From an uncultured Nostoc sp. (GTDB lineage Bacteria > Cyanobacteriota > Cyanobacteriia > Cyanobacteriales > Nostocaceae): a DNA stretch of 64,000 nucleotides. The notes below the pieces were generated by a model. It had not been told where the DNA came from. It made no database searches and saw nothing but the letters and a program-made list of their open reading frames with translations. The stretch spans positions 92,804-156,803 of the forward strand of contig NZ_CALMFY010000057.1 in the NCBI RefSeq assembly GCF_937863485.1. Reading direction: 5' to 3'. Of this stretch, positions 1 to 8,306 are shown piece after piece. Position 1 is the stretch's first letter. Each line of letters opens with the position of its first letter. Made by a program: the position numbers and the translations under genes.

Positions 1-78
1 ATAACATTTTCTGTAATTTCCTGCTTGCTAAAAAAATTAGTTGAATAGAAATTAAGTACTTAGATAAGGAAGAGTGAA

Positions 79-516
79 ATGGGACTTAGCGAGGGACTTT
101 TGAACCCGACCAAAAAGGCTATGGTAGTAAATGACTGTTGCAAGATGATCGAAGGACAGCTTGCATCCAAGTCAGGGATGAGCGGTATCGCATTGAAAAC
201 TGCCTTCGCCGCCCTAAAGGGGGTTAAGCCAGGATATATCCCTTACGTCGTTGAGCAGATTCTGCCGCAGTGCTTTACAGCACTTGATCCCATCTGGAAT
301 GAAGGCGTAGAGAAAGGCAATCCAATTGAATACCTTAGTGGGAATCGCTCTCATACAGCAGACGCGCTACTGGGTGTCACCGATGCTAGAGCCAAGAACG
401 TAAAGCGCCAAATCGTGCGAGGAACCTATGAAAAACTTCGCGGTTCAGCCAAAAAGCACGTAGAAGAAGCAGTGCCAGACTTAGCCAAAGTAATCGATAA
501 TTACACTAAGTCCTGA
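79..516 (+). CDS. DUF6918 family protein, function unknown
   Basis: A 145-residue soluble protein with no signal peptide or membrane segment. The stretches SKSGMSGIALK (about residues 30-40) and ADALLGVTDARAKN (about 95-108), and the basic helical C-terminus, match my recollection of DUF6918 proteins, which occur in actinobacteria and cyanobacteria and have no established function. The ATG at 79 is preceded by AAGGAAGAG at good Shine-Dalgarno spacing, so the start is well supported. It stands alone; the next gene is over 200 bp away. The family assignment is from memory and no catalytic motif is visible. Confidence 0.75.
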   Translation: MGLSEGLLNPTKKAMVVNDCCKMIEGQLASKSGMSGIALKTAFAALKGVKPGYIPYVVEQILPQCFTALDPIWNEGVEKGNPIEYLSGNRSHTADALLGVTDARAKNVKRQIVRGTYEKLRGSAKKHVEEAVPDLAKVIDNYTKS

Positions 517-541
517 GCCAGAAGGGAAGAATCACAATAAA

Positions 542-579
542 CGTATGCCGCCGTTCGATGCGTCGGTGGCTGGCATACG
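542..579. repeat. imperfect palindrome downstream of the DUF6918 gene
   Basis: CGTATGCC at 542-549 pairs exactly with GGCATACG at 572-579. The interior can pair further (GCCG with CGGT). No T-run follows, so it is an extragenic palindrome rather than a clear intrinsic terminator. Confidence 0.45.
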
Positions 580-750
580 AGGCAGATATTACACTTATTA
601 GCTCCAAAGTGTTTGGCGAAGGTCTTAGAGATGCCATAGCTACTAAATAAATAAAGTGCAGTATTTAATTTCCTGATATATACCGAGTAAGTTTGAAACA
701 ACAAATAATCAGAAACCATCTGAATTATTGTTTTAATCGGCTTACAACTT

Positions 751-1665
751 ATGAAAAAAGTTACTGTTTATCGATACCGTACTTATGGACTAATTGGGTT
801 AATATCCTTAACCCTCATATTAAGTACAACTACATCTGCCCTAACACAGTTAGCAGACGATTCCCCAATTGGGCAAACTCCTATCTCTGCTTCTAACTTA
901 ATATGGCCGACTCAAGGATTTATTTCTCAAGGCTTCCACAAATATCAACATGAAGGAATTGATATTGCAGGGGCATCTGGAACTCCTATTGTTGCTGCTG
1001 CATCCGGTACAGTTGTTAAAGCAGGTTGGGATAATTGGGGATTAGGCAATGCTATAACTATTAAACATCTTGACGGGGGCATCACTGTTTATGGTCACAA
1101 TCGCCGTTTGTTAGTGAGCAAGGGTCAACAGGTCATTCAAGGTCAAATTATTGCTGAGATGGGATCTACAGGCAATAGTACAGCACCTCATCTGCACTTT
1201 GAAGTTCATCCAAATGGTCAAATAGCAGTTGACCCCCTTCGTCTGTTGACATCCTTAACAGCAAGTGTTACTCCTGCTTCTAAAGTTCAGCAAGTGGATA
1301 ACCCGAACCGCCGAGTCTCGACACCCCCAATGGCAAAGCAAGTTTCATCTTCACAGCCAATTCCAATAGATTTTGCACCTGTAAGCACTGATACTGAATG
1401 CAATGGAGTTACCATTATTCAGGGTGAGACTGCAAGTATTCGTGTAAAAGTCTGTGAAGAAAATGGTCAGTTATTTTATATTGGGCAGTTGAAACAAGAC
1501 CCAAGTAAGGCTATAAAGATATCAGCTTTGAATATTGGCAAAGGCAGATATCGAGCCGATAATGGTAGTTTTTATTATTTAGTCAGCCCTGAAAGAGTGG
1601 AAGTTTGGCGAAATGGGACTCAGATGCATTCTGACAGATTTTATACTTTAACAAAATCGCCCTAA
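751..1665 (+). CDS. M23 family metallopeptidase (secreted)
   Basis: Zinc endopeptidase of the LytM/M23 type, expected to cut peptidoglycan cross-bridges or act as a murein hydrolase regulator outside the cytoplasmic membrane. The N-terminus has a Lys/Arg start followed by a hydrophobic segment (about residues 12-30) typical of a signal peptide or anchor. The M23 domain spans about residues 50-165: HEGIDIAG carries the first His and Asp zinc ligands, YGHN follows, and HLHFE gives the last His motif. All expected ligands are present, so the enzyme should be active. The C-terminal 100 residues (about 215-304) form a Cys-containing domain I do not recognise. The ATG at 751 directly precedes a Lys-rich start. 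No operon partner. Confidence 0.88.
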   Translation: MKKVTVYRYRTYGLIGLISLTLILSTTTSALTQLADDSPIGQTPISASNLIWPTQGFISQGFHKYQHEGIDIAGASGTPIVAAASGTVVKAGWDNWGLGNAITIKHLDGGITVYGHNRRLLVSKGQQVIQGQIIAEMGSTGNSTAPHLHFEVHPNGQIAVDPLRLLTSLTASVTPASKVQQVDNPNRRVSTPPMAKQVSSSQPIPIDFAPVSTDTECNGVTIIQGETASIRVKVCEENGQLFYIGQLKQDPSKAIKISALNIGKGRYRADNGSFYYLVSPERVEVWRNGTQMHSDRFYTLTKSP

Positions 1666-1805
1666 ACTTACCATTTTATATTTGTTCACAACTATACTGT
1701 ATTGCAAGCGATCGCTTGAGTTGATCAATTTGCTAAGTGATTCCATAATTATCTGTATATTGCTGTAGCGATTATCAATTGTGATGCGATCGCACTTATT
1801 TGCCA

Positions 1806-1915
1806 GTTTCAATCCCTAATAGAGATTTTAGTTGATTGCGATAAATAGGAATTGAATTTCCTCAATATCATTATTTTAGTTTCAATCCCTAATAGGGATT
1901 TTAGTTAATTGCGAT
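1806..1915. CRISPR. two-repeat CRISPR remnant (37-bp repeats, 36-bp spacer)
   Basis: Two 37-bp copies at 1806-1842 and 1879-1915 begin GTTTCAATCCCTAATAG and end ATTGCGAT. They differ at two positions; the copy at 1879 keeps the perfect ATCCCTAATAGGGAT dyad. They flank a unique 36-bp spacer at 1843-1878. Repeat length, spacer length, the GTTTCAATCCC start and the internal palindrome are typical of cyanobacterial CRISPR repeats. No further repeat lies on either side and no cas gene is in the window, so this is an orphan mini-array, probably a decayed remnant or one served in trans. Strand is undetermined. The rest of 1666-2074 holds no convincing gene. Confidence 0.75.
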
Positions 1916-2074
1916 TTGTTCAAATTTGGTCATTGCCCAGAATTCATAAACTGCGTTTCACTTTTAACCCTCAATTTGGCAAAATTATACACCAAGCTAT
2001 AGCTAGCCGACCTGAAAGCAATGCTTGGGTTGGGCTACACCTACGCACTTTCTATAAAGTTATCGTTATAAAAC

Positions 2075-2842
2075 TTAAAATTTTTCCTTAGGAGCTAACA
2101 TCTGTAAAATCTTTTCTACATGATCCAACTCTCCAACGATTCGCCGAATTGGGTGAGGCCAAACCTTGACAAGGGTAGGAGTTGCAGAAACCTGATTGAG
2201 TTCTGCTTGTTCTGGATGAGTTAAAACATCAATCACCTTCAAAGTATAAGGGTGTCCAAGCGATCGCTCTAACAATTCGTGTAAATTTTGGAGAATGCGT
2301 TCGGTGGTACTGCTATGTCCTGCAACGAACAAGCGCAGAACATACCCTTGTGTGATAACTTCCTTTTTTTGTACTATCACTGGTTGGTGGTATTTTGGCA
2401 CAGGTTCAGAAAGGTCTAGACGGACAATTAAATCGTGATCTTCCCAAAGCTGCCCAAATGAGGAACGATAAGTTGTTAACACCATGCGATCGCACAACCC
2501 CTCCTGCCAGGGAGCTGCTTGCCATACTAAGTCCCCTGTGCCAAAAATGGCATTAAGCAAAGCTTGATGTCTAATTACAGCCGGATAAGCTTCAGCAAAA
2601 GTTCGCACTTGTTGAGTGCGCGGATCTAACCAGTGGTCAATAGTTGCAGTATAACAAGGCACTAAAAAATGCGGTGGCTCTGGTAAATCTAGGATTTCTT
2701 GCAAAGCCGAGCACAAATGCAAATGCCATCGACCTTGCTTGCTAGGGTCGATGCAGTAAATTAAATCTCCTCCAGGTGTAAATAGCGCAATGCCTTTAAA
2801 CAACTGGGGTGTAGATAGTTTGTTTGTCGTCAAGTTATTCAC
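2075..2842 (-). CDS. KaiB-domain protein with an extra N-terminal domain
   Basis: The C-terminal part (about residues 165-255) is a KaiB-like thioredoxin-fold domain: YVLRLFVAGHSSTTERILQN, then TLKVIDVLTHPEQAEL, ATPTLVKVWPHPIRRIVGEL and a final EKILQML. This follows the clock protein KaiB (YVLKLYVAGN, ALKVIDVL, ATPTLAKVLPPPVRRIIGDL) closely. The N-terminal 160 residues are a separate domain I cannot name, starting with LFKGIALFTPGGDLIYCID. True KaiB is only about 100 residues, so this is a KaiB paralogue rather than the core oscillator protein; SasA similarly carries a KaiB-like sensor domain. The start codon appears to be GTG. It lies downstream of pilT on the same strand, 240 bp away. Binding to KaiC or another partner is unproven. 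Confidence 0.8.
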   Translation of the reverse strand: MNNLTTNKLSTPQLFKGIALFTPGGDLIYCIDPSKQGRWHLHLCSALQEILDLPEPPHFLVPCYTATIDHWLDPRTQQVRTFAEAYPAVIRHQALLNAIFGTGDLVWQAAPWQEGLCDRMVLTTYRSSFGQLWEDHDLIVRLDLSEPVPKYHQPVIVQKKEVITQGYVLRLFVAGHSSTTERILQNLHELLERSLGHPYTLKVIDVLTHPEQAELNQVSATPTLVKVWPHPIRRIVGELDHVEKILQMLAPKEKF

Positions 2843-3028
2843 AGAGGCTAGGAAGCTAAAAGTAAAAATTTTCTCTTTTACCTTTTACCTTAGCTATAAC
2901 GTCAACCAGGATCACCTAAAAAATTGGCAACCCATCAAAAATCCCGTAAATCTCGTTTCCACTCCCTGACTGGAAATGCTTTTGATTGCGGTGCCGCTAG
3001 AACCGGAGGCGGAACCTCCAAATAGGCA

Positions 3029-3049
3029 TTCCCAGTCGGAGACTGGGAA
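3029..3049. repeat. hairpin repeat between pilT and the KaiB-like gene
   Basis: TTCCCAGTC (3029-3037) and GACTGGGAA (3041-3049) form a perfect 9-bp stem with a GGA loop. Beside it lies a second palindromic patch, GGAGGCGGAACCTCC. It has the style of cyanobacterial extragenic palindromes (compare 13473-13494). No T-run, so terminator function is doubtful. Confidence 0.55.
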
Positions 3050-3084
3050 CAAGACAATCATCTTCATTGCCAAGAGGAACAGAC

Positions 3085-4359
3085 TTAAACTCGACCTCGG
3101 AGAAACTGCGCCATTTCGTTAGGAGTTGGTGACATTTCCAAAGCAGTTTCTTCAGTAATCCGACCGTCTTGATAGAGATTGAGCAACGACTGATTCATCG
3201 TAATCATGCCGTCAAAGCCAGCTTGTTTCATCAACTCGCCAATTTCATCATATTTACCATCTTTGATCCATTCTTTAATTGCCTCAGTGTTAATCAAGAC
3301 ATCGTGGAAAGCAGCCCGCTTCCCGTCAGTTGTGCGGCATAACCCTTGGGCAATTACTGCCACTAAAGACTCAGAAATTGCCACCCGCATTGCATCCTGT
3401 TCTTCACCAGAGTAGAGATTGAGAATCCGCTCAATGGTTTTGACAGCGCTATTGGTGTGCAAGGTTCCCATGACTAAGTGACCAGTCTGAGCAGCTTTTA
3501 GGGCGGTGTTAACTGTTTCCTTATCCCGCATTTCTCCCACCAGAATTAAATCTGGGTCTTCCCGCAAAGCTGCTTTCAAAGCGTTGTCAAATTTCCGGGT
3601 GTGCATTCCCACTTCCCGCTGTTTGACTAAAGACTTGCGGCTTTGATGAACAAATTCTATCGGGTCTTCAATGGTAATGATATGCTTGGCCATCTCCTTA
3701 TTGATGTAGTCAACCATCGCTGCCATTGTGGTGGATTTACCAGAACCAGTGGGCCCAGTCACCAAAATTAAACCTTTGTGGTGATGACAAATATCCCGAA
3801 AAACTGGAGGTAAATTCAACTGTTCCATAGTTAAGATTTTCAGCGGAATCAACCGCAAGACCATTGCAGGCCCTTTGAGGGAGCCAAAAACATTAATCCG
3901 CACGCGAGCAAAGTCATACTGAGTTGCTCCGTCAAATTCTAAATGTTCTTCAAAGCGCTGAATTTCCCCCTCAGTCATCACCTCCCGCAACCAATTCATC
4001 AAAGTTTCTTTATCTATTTCTGGATGATCCGTTGCTTGAATTTCTCCTCGGTTGCGGAAGCGGGGTACTTCACCTACACCCAGGTGAAGGTCAGAATATC
4101 CCTGATCGTAAGCTTCCCTAATTAACTGCGCTAAAGTGAGTCCCGGACTGGTGTTTTTAGGGCGAAGTGAACTAGGTATGGGCGGTGGACTACCCGGACG
4201 ATGACCTGCAACAGGAGCGTTGGTGCTTCTATCCATTGACATATCCAATGTTTGTGTCATCTGCCGCTGCGTACTAGAGGTTGGCGGTGGTGGCGGCATT
4301 GGCGGTAGGTTACGTCCAGCAGCAGGGTTAGAATTTAATGGAGACTGTGATTCTGTCAT
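3085..4359 (-). CDS. pilT: type IV pilus retraction ATPase PilT
   Basis: Hexameric AAA-type ATPase that depolymerises type IV pili at the cytoplasmic base and powers twitching motility. The Walker A motif GPTGSGKST is near residue 207. An acidic stretch, EDPIEFVHQ, follows, then the Walker B region DPDLILVGEMRD and the His box TGHLVMGTLHTNSAVKTIER. The C-terminus has the PilT-type ALEMSPTPNEMAQFLRG. The first 85 residues are a Pro-rich, low-complexity extension, which makes this longer than typical PilT proteins of about 340-370 residues. pilB or pilC, often adjacent in cyanobacteria, are not in the window. The KaiB-domain gene follows on the same strand. Confidence 0.95.
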   Translation of the reverse strand: MTESQSPLNSNPAAGRNLPPMPPPPPTSSTQRQMTQTLDMSMDRSTNAPVAGHRPGSPPPIPSSLRPKNTSPGLTLAQLIREAYDQGYSDLHLGVGEVPRFRNRGEIQATDHPEIDKETLMNWLREVMTEGEIQRFEEHLEFDGATQYDFARVRINVFGSLKGPAMVLRLIPLKILTMEQLNLPPVFRDICHHHKGLILVTGPTGSGKSTTMAAMVDYINKEMAKHIITIEDPIEFVHQSRKSLVKQREVGMHTRKFDNALKAALREDPDLILVGEMRDKETVNTALKAAQTGHLVMGTLHTNSAVKTIERILNLYSGEEQDAMRVAISESLVAVIAQGLCRTTDGKRAAFHDVLINTEAIKEWIKDGKYDEIGELMKQAGFDGMITMNQSLLNLYQDGRITEETALEMSPTPNEMAQFLRGRV

Positions 4360-5091
4360 ATATCTTCACATTTGGCAGTTAAAAAGTTGAATTAGCGAGA
4401 AGTCTAGTCACTTGCTTCAATGACTTTTGGAGAATGCTTGCGTGCAAGCCCTAGCGGTGATGGGGAGCGATTGAGACTCTAGAACCACGGTCAATCCATT
4501 TCATCCACCTCAATTAGTATCTTTTTTTCCTGAGATTCCACTTCTCAAAAGATTTAGAGAAGTTATTTATCCTATATAACCTGGTTTAACACACGCAATG
4601 AGTCAAGACGCTTCAGTAAAATTATTGAGGTAAATAAGTATTTTTTAATACACAATTAAAATATAAATATTCTAAGCCTTTAGATGAGAAATTTATCCCA
4701 GGCATGGACACAAATTGCCAGCAATTAACAGCACAAACATTAGCAGATCATTTATTCAGCCCATCTATGAATTATGAGAACCACGAATAATTTTTATAAG
4801 AAATGTTAATTGGAATAGGAGCAATATCCAGGGGATCAAGGTTAAAAGCTCATACCTTTTAGGTTATATACCTGAAGAGAGATGCAGAAAAGAAGTTTTT
4901 TTAATAGATAGAAACTTGACTTTATATCCACAATTAGAAAAAATTAACTGTAAAGTTTAGTAAATAAATACTCATTTTTCCGATTAGTTTTTATATACTG
5001 AATTTCACTGAGAAACAAATTCAGTTTACTCGCCAAAAGCGAGATATGACTGAAAATTCAAATTTGCTGTGTATTTTTAGGAGGAAAAGTC
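4360..5091. other. non-coding stretch between pilT and a small membrane-protein gene
   Basis: AT-rich and without a credible ORF on either strand. It should hold the pilT promoter (right side of pilT, reading left) and the promoter of the gene at 5092. A short hairpin, CTCGC-CAAAA-GCGAG, lies around 5030-5045, and a strong Shine-Dalgarno (AGGAGGAAAAG) precedes 5092. I recognise nothing else. Confidence 0.5.
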
Positions 5092-5466
5092 ATGGTTTCT
5101 GCTCAAAGCTCTAATCAAGGAAAGACCTACTCCATGTTGATGATTAAAAGCTTTTTAATATGGACTTTTACATTAGCAGTATGCTTGTTGGTTGTCGGTT
5201 TTCCACTAGTTGTCTTGATGGCTACAGTCGGATGTCTGTTGTCAATTGTCTTGCAATCTGTGATGCCTGTTAGTGCTGTTTTGCTTGTAGCAGGCGCTTT
5301 AATAATGTTTAATGTCATGGCAGTTGTATTGGCTGCGGGTGTACTAACTCTTAAAGGAGTTCATCCTAATGAAATTAAATGGTTAAGCTGGCTGCATGGA
5401 GAAGCAGACCAAATGCAGACTACTGTTTACGCTGCTTGCCCTTTAACTTGTGAGATTAAAATATAG
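5092..5466 (+). CDS. small integral membrane protein, unknown function
   Basis: A 124-residue protein with two or three hydrophobic segments. One covers about residues 17-55 (FLIWTFTLAVCLLVVGFPLV onward) and probably contains two spans; another covers about 62-85 (SAVLLVAGALIMFNVMAVVL). A short polar C-terminal tail follows, containing two Cys. The ATG at 5092 has a near-perfect Shine-Dalgarno (AGGAGGAAAAGTC), so translation is likely efficient. I do not recognise the family. A pair of near-identical terminators follows, so it seems to be a single-gene transcript. Confidence 0.75.
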   Translation: MVSAQSSNQGKTYSMLMIKSFLIWTFTLAVCLLVVGFPLVVLMATVGCLLSIVLQSVMPVSAVLLVAGALIMFNVMAVVLAAGVLTLKGVHPNEIKWLSWLHGEADQMQTTVYAACPLTCEIKI

Positions 5467-5504
5467 TCATTACAGGTGAATTCGACAAACAAACAGTGCG
5501 TCTG

Positions 5505-5526
5505 CCCGGTTAAGCCGGGTTTTTTC
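5505..5526 (+). terminator. intrinsic terminator, copy 1
   Basis: CCCGG (5505-5509) pairs with CCGGG (5515-5519) around TTAAG, followed by T6. It lies 38 bp after the stop of the gene at 5092. Confidence 0.8.
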
Positions 5527-5599
5527 ATGCTTTTTGTGATTTGAACATTGGAGATTAAGATTTAGTAATTAGAGTTTTATTCGAGAAATAGTGCATTTG

Positions 5600-5620
5600 C
5601 CTGGTTAAGCCGGGTTTTTT
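5600..5620 (+). terminator. intrinsic terminator, copy 2
   Basis: CCTGG and CCGGG pair around TTAAG (one G-U pair), followed by T6. It repeats the hairpin, loop and TTTTTTCAT tail of the terminator 95 bp upstream, so the two look like a local duplication. Confidence 0.7.
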
Positions 5621-5744
5621 CATACTTTTATGTGATTTATCCTTTTATATTTATGATTTGTGTGATGATTTACCGCCAACTATTGACTATTAATCATAGA
5701 CCATTGACTATAGCCATTGGCAAATGACAGATGATTAATGACTA

Positions 5745-6872
5745 ATGACTAATCAAAAACGGGTTTACATTATCTTGGGTACTCGTCCGGAAGCGATTAA
5801 ACTAGCTCCGGTGATTCAAGTCTTCCAGAAGTCTTCAGATTTTGAGTCGCAAGTAATTCTAACTGGACAGCATCGGGAGATGGTTGAGCAAGTTATGCAG
5901 CTGTTCAACATCAAGCCAGATTATGACTTAGAAATTATGCAGGTTCAGCAATCTCTAAATGATATTACCTGCCGCAGTTTACAAGGGTTAGAAGGGTTAT
6001 TCAAGGAGAAAAAGCCAGATTTAGTGGTGGTGCAGGGAGACACTACCACGGCTTTTGCGGCTGCTTTGGCAGCTTTTTATCAAAAAATCCCTGTTGGTCA
6101 TGTAGAAGCAGGGTTAAGAACGGATGATATCTTGAATCCTTACCCAGAAGAAGCTAATCGGCGATTGATTTCTCAAATTACTCAGTTGCACTTTGCGCCG
6201 ACTCCTTGGGCTGTGGAAAACTTGCATCGTTCTGGTGTTTTGGGTGAAATTCACATGACCGGTAACACGGTAATTGATGCATTGTTAAATGTAGCTGCAA
6301 CCCAAGCAATTTGCAATGTACCAGGCTTAGAGTGGGATTCATATCGCGTTCTGTTAGCAACAGTTCACCGTCGGGAGAATTGGGGAGAACCTCTGTTAGC
6401 GATCGCTCAGGGGTTTTTACAAATTTTAGATAAGTTTCCTGATACAGCTTTGCTGCTACCATTGCACCGCAATCCGACAGTGCGAGTTCCATTACAAGAG
6501 CTTTTAGGGAATCATCCCCGAATTTTCTTAACAGATCCTTTAGATTATGGTCAACTGGTGGGAGCAATTGGGCGATCGCATCTTTTGCTCACTGACTCTG
6601 GTGGGTTGCAGGAAGAAGCCCCCAGCTTGGGAAAACCAGTACTAGTTTTGAGAGACACCACCGAAAGACCAGAGGCTGTTGTAGCGGGTACAGCCAAACT
6701 TGTAGGCACTACGAGTCAGAACATTTTTGCAGCCGCTGCTGAGTTACTCAGTGATCTAGATGCTTATGAAGCAATGGCAAATGCAATTAATCCCTTTGGA
6801 GATGGTCATGCAGCAGAGCGCATTTTGCAGATTGTGCAAAATTACTTGGGTCTTTCATCAGAATCAACTTAG
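5745..6872 (+). CDS. wecB: UDP-N-acetylglucosamine 2-epimerase (non-hydrolysing)
   Basis: Interconverts UDP-GlcNAc and UDP-ManNAc in the cytoplasm, supplying ManNAc precursors for surface polysaccharide. The 375-residue length is normal. The N-terminus IILGTRPEAIKLAPVI is the family signature; QGDTTTAFAAALAAF, HVEAGLRT and PYPEEANRRLI follow in the usual order. The nucleotide-binding C-terminal half contains TVHRRENWG, PLHRNP, LTDSGGLQEEAPSLGKPVLV and RDTTERPE. All the motifs expected for activity are present. The start lies in a run of repeated ATGACTA triplets, so an earlier in-frame start cannot be excluded. A strong terminator follows. No other polysaccharide genes are adjacent. Confidence 0.95.
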   Translation: MTNQKRVYIILGTRPEAIKLAPVIQVFQKSSDFESQVILTGQHREMVEQVMQLFNIKPDYDLEIMQVQQSLNDITCRSLQGLEGLFKEKKPDLVVVQGDTTTAFAAALAAFYQKIPVGHVEAGLRTDDILNPYPEEANRRLISQITQLHFAPTPWAVENLHRSGVLGEIHMTGNTVIDALLNVAATQAICNVPGLEWDSYRVLLATVHRRENWGEPLLAIAQGFLQILDKFPDTALLLPLHRNPTVRVPLQELLGNHPRIFLTDPLDYGQLVGAIGRSHLLLTDSGGLQEEAPSLGKPVLVLRDTTERPEAVVAGTAKLVGTTSQNIFAAAAELLSDLDAYEAMANAINPFGDGHAAERILQIVQNYLGLSSEST

Positions 6873-6917
6873 AAAGTTACATTAAACAAAGTGCAAAATT
6901 TCTGTTTTTTAGGGTGC

Positions 6918-6952
6918 AAAAAACCGGCTTTTCTCCCGGTTTTTATTTTTTT
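6918..6952 (+). terminator. intrinsic terminator of wecB
   Basis: AAAACCGG (6920-6927) pairs with CCGGTTTT (6936-6943) around an 8-nt loop, followed by a T-rich run. It lies about 50 bp after the wecB stop. Confidence 0.8.
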
Positions 6953-7152
6953 AGTTAGATTTATTTCCATCCCACAAGAAAACAGGTAGAGCCTCGAAAC
7001 GAGATTTTCCAAGGGTGGCTTTTTGATTGACTGACAAAAGTCCTCAAAGTCTTGTCCTTTCGCTTTCATCCCGCTTAAGAATCAATTCCCAAGCTAATAG
7101 CTTAAGTCTACTAAAGTAGACTCAAAAGCATTTAAGCTATAAGCAATCAATT

Positions 7153-7305
7153 TATAGCAGTTCTCGACCAAGTAAGGTACAGTTTTGACCTCACTTCCAT
7201 TCCTCTCTCCTTTTAAGAGAGAGGCTTTGAATTTTTCCCCTTCCCGCTTCGGAAAGGGGGCTAGGGGGTTAGGTCTTATACCTTACCGAATTGAAAATGG
7301 CTATA
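7153..7305. repeat. MITE-like extragenic element
   Basis: The left end reads TATAGCAGTTCTC; the right end reads AAAATGGCTATA, its rough inverted complement. Inside is a C/T-rich then G-rich filler. The left end resembles the element at 44603-44710. No ORF inside. It sits in the 470-bp gap between wecB and the SH3b gene, which otherwise holds only the wecB terminator. Confidence 0.4.
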
Positions 7306-7342
7306 TTGCACGGCGGGTTAGGGTGCAACGCATTCATATTGG

Positions 7343-8011
7343 CTAAATACCCAGAGCTACTCGAGTTTCAGGGCCCACAACACCATCTACAAGTAGACCT
7401 TTACTTGCCTGAAAGCTTCGGACTCGGCTAGCAGTTTCTTGACCGTAAACTCCATCAATTCTGAGATTACCCAAAGCTGTTTGAACGTCTCTTACAAGCA
7501 GACCTCTAGAACCAGGGGTAAGAATAACTGAACCCCCAACGCCACCAGGTCTAGTCACAGGAGCACTGTAAGGTTTATCACCAACCCATCGGGCAAAAAC
7601 GTATCTACCTGTAGAAAGCCTAGCAAAACCGTTTTCATATCTTTCAATCGCTGGGAGTGTTGAGCCATTTGATACACAGTCCACATATGAGTAGTTGCTG
7701 CTTGGGCCTGTACGGATACGTAAACAACTGCCGTTAGTCCTTACATATGCAGCCGAACTCATTTGAATTTGGCTAGCAGCAATAAGTAATACACCAACAC
7801 CAGCTAAAGCTAACCAAGCTGAAGATTTAAGAAGTTTTTTCCAATTGAATTTAGATTTGCTGTTTCCAGATGCTTCTTCTTTAGTAATAACTATGTCAGA
7901 AGATTTAAGAAGTTTTTTCCAATTCGATTGAGATTTAGGAGGATTGTATCCAGTGTTTCCAGATGCCTCTTCTTGAGCAATAAACATGTGGGAATAAGCA
8001 AGATATTCCAT
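7343..8011 (-). CDS. SH3b and peptidoglycan-binding domain protein
   Basis: A 222-residue cell-envelope protein. Residues 1-65 are a cytoplasmic leader containing a duplicated block: NWKKLLKSS and EEASGN each occur twice, with a 26-codon offset for the first. A hydrophobic segment (about 68-85, WLALAGVGVLLIAASQI) is a membrane anchor or signal. Then comes an SH3b-like domain (about 90-145, SCLRIRTGPSSNYSYVDCV). The C-terminus is a PG_binding_1 repeat (about 165-222, GLLVRDVQTALGNLRIDGVY, then DGVVGPETRVALGI). It probably tethers to peptidoglycan; no hydrolase domain is present. It may be a regulator or scaffold. Confidence 0.82.
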   Translation of the reverse strand: MEYLAYSHMFIAQEEASGNTGYNPPKSQSNWKKLLKSSDIVITKEEASGNSKSKFNWKKLLKSSAWLALAGVGVLLIAASQIQMSSAAYVRTNGSCLRIRTGPSSNYSYVDCVSNGSTLPAIERYENGFARLSTGRYVFARWVGDKPYSAPVTRPGGVGGSVILTPGSRGLLVRDVQTALGNLRIDGVYGQETASRVRSFQASKGLLVDGVVGPETRVALGI

Positions 8012-8172
8012 AATGCACTCCTTTATATGAAAAAATGAGTACCACAGAGAAATACTTTATTTTTCTCTGTATTTATTCTTAGTATATTTTATATCACTGT
8101 GTTTTCAAAATATTTTTACTGGTAGCGAAATTAAGAAAAAATAAAATTAGTCAAAAGATTCCTGAGAAAATG

Positions 8173-8211
8173 CATCGCCTGGTGATTTAATATAAAAATC
8201 ACCAGGCGATG
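8173..8211 (-). terminator. perfect 16-bp stem-loop, probable terminator of the response-regulator transcript
   Basis: CATCGCCTGGTGATTT (8173-8188) and its exact complement (8196-8211) flank a 7-nt loop. On the minus strand it lies after the response-regulator gene and before the SH3b gene, with a modest T-rich tail (GCATTTTCTC). Placement fits a terminator; the weak T-run leaves an extragenic palindrome as an alternative. Confidence 0.6.
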
Positions 8212-8306
8212 AGGTAGCCCGTTGTAGACATCACATTTTCAAAATAAATAAAATTTAGTTAAAGCTTTCTTGCTTACTGGCTTCTGACTTATTGCATCTA
8301 AATATG

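Noticed and set aside
1909..2091. 60-codon plus-strand ORF after the CRISPR remnant
   Set aside because: It starts inside the second repeat, has no ribosome-binding site and overlaps the 3' end of the KaiB-domain gene.
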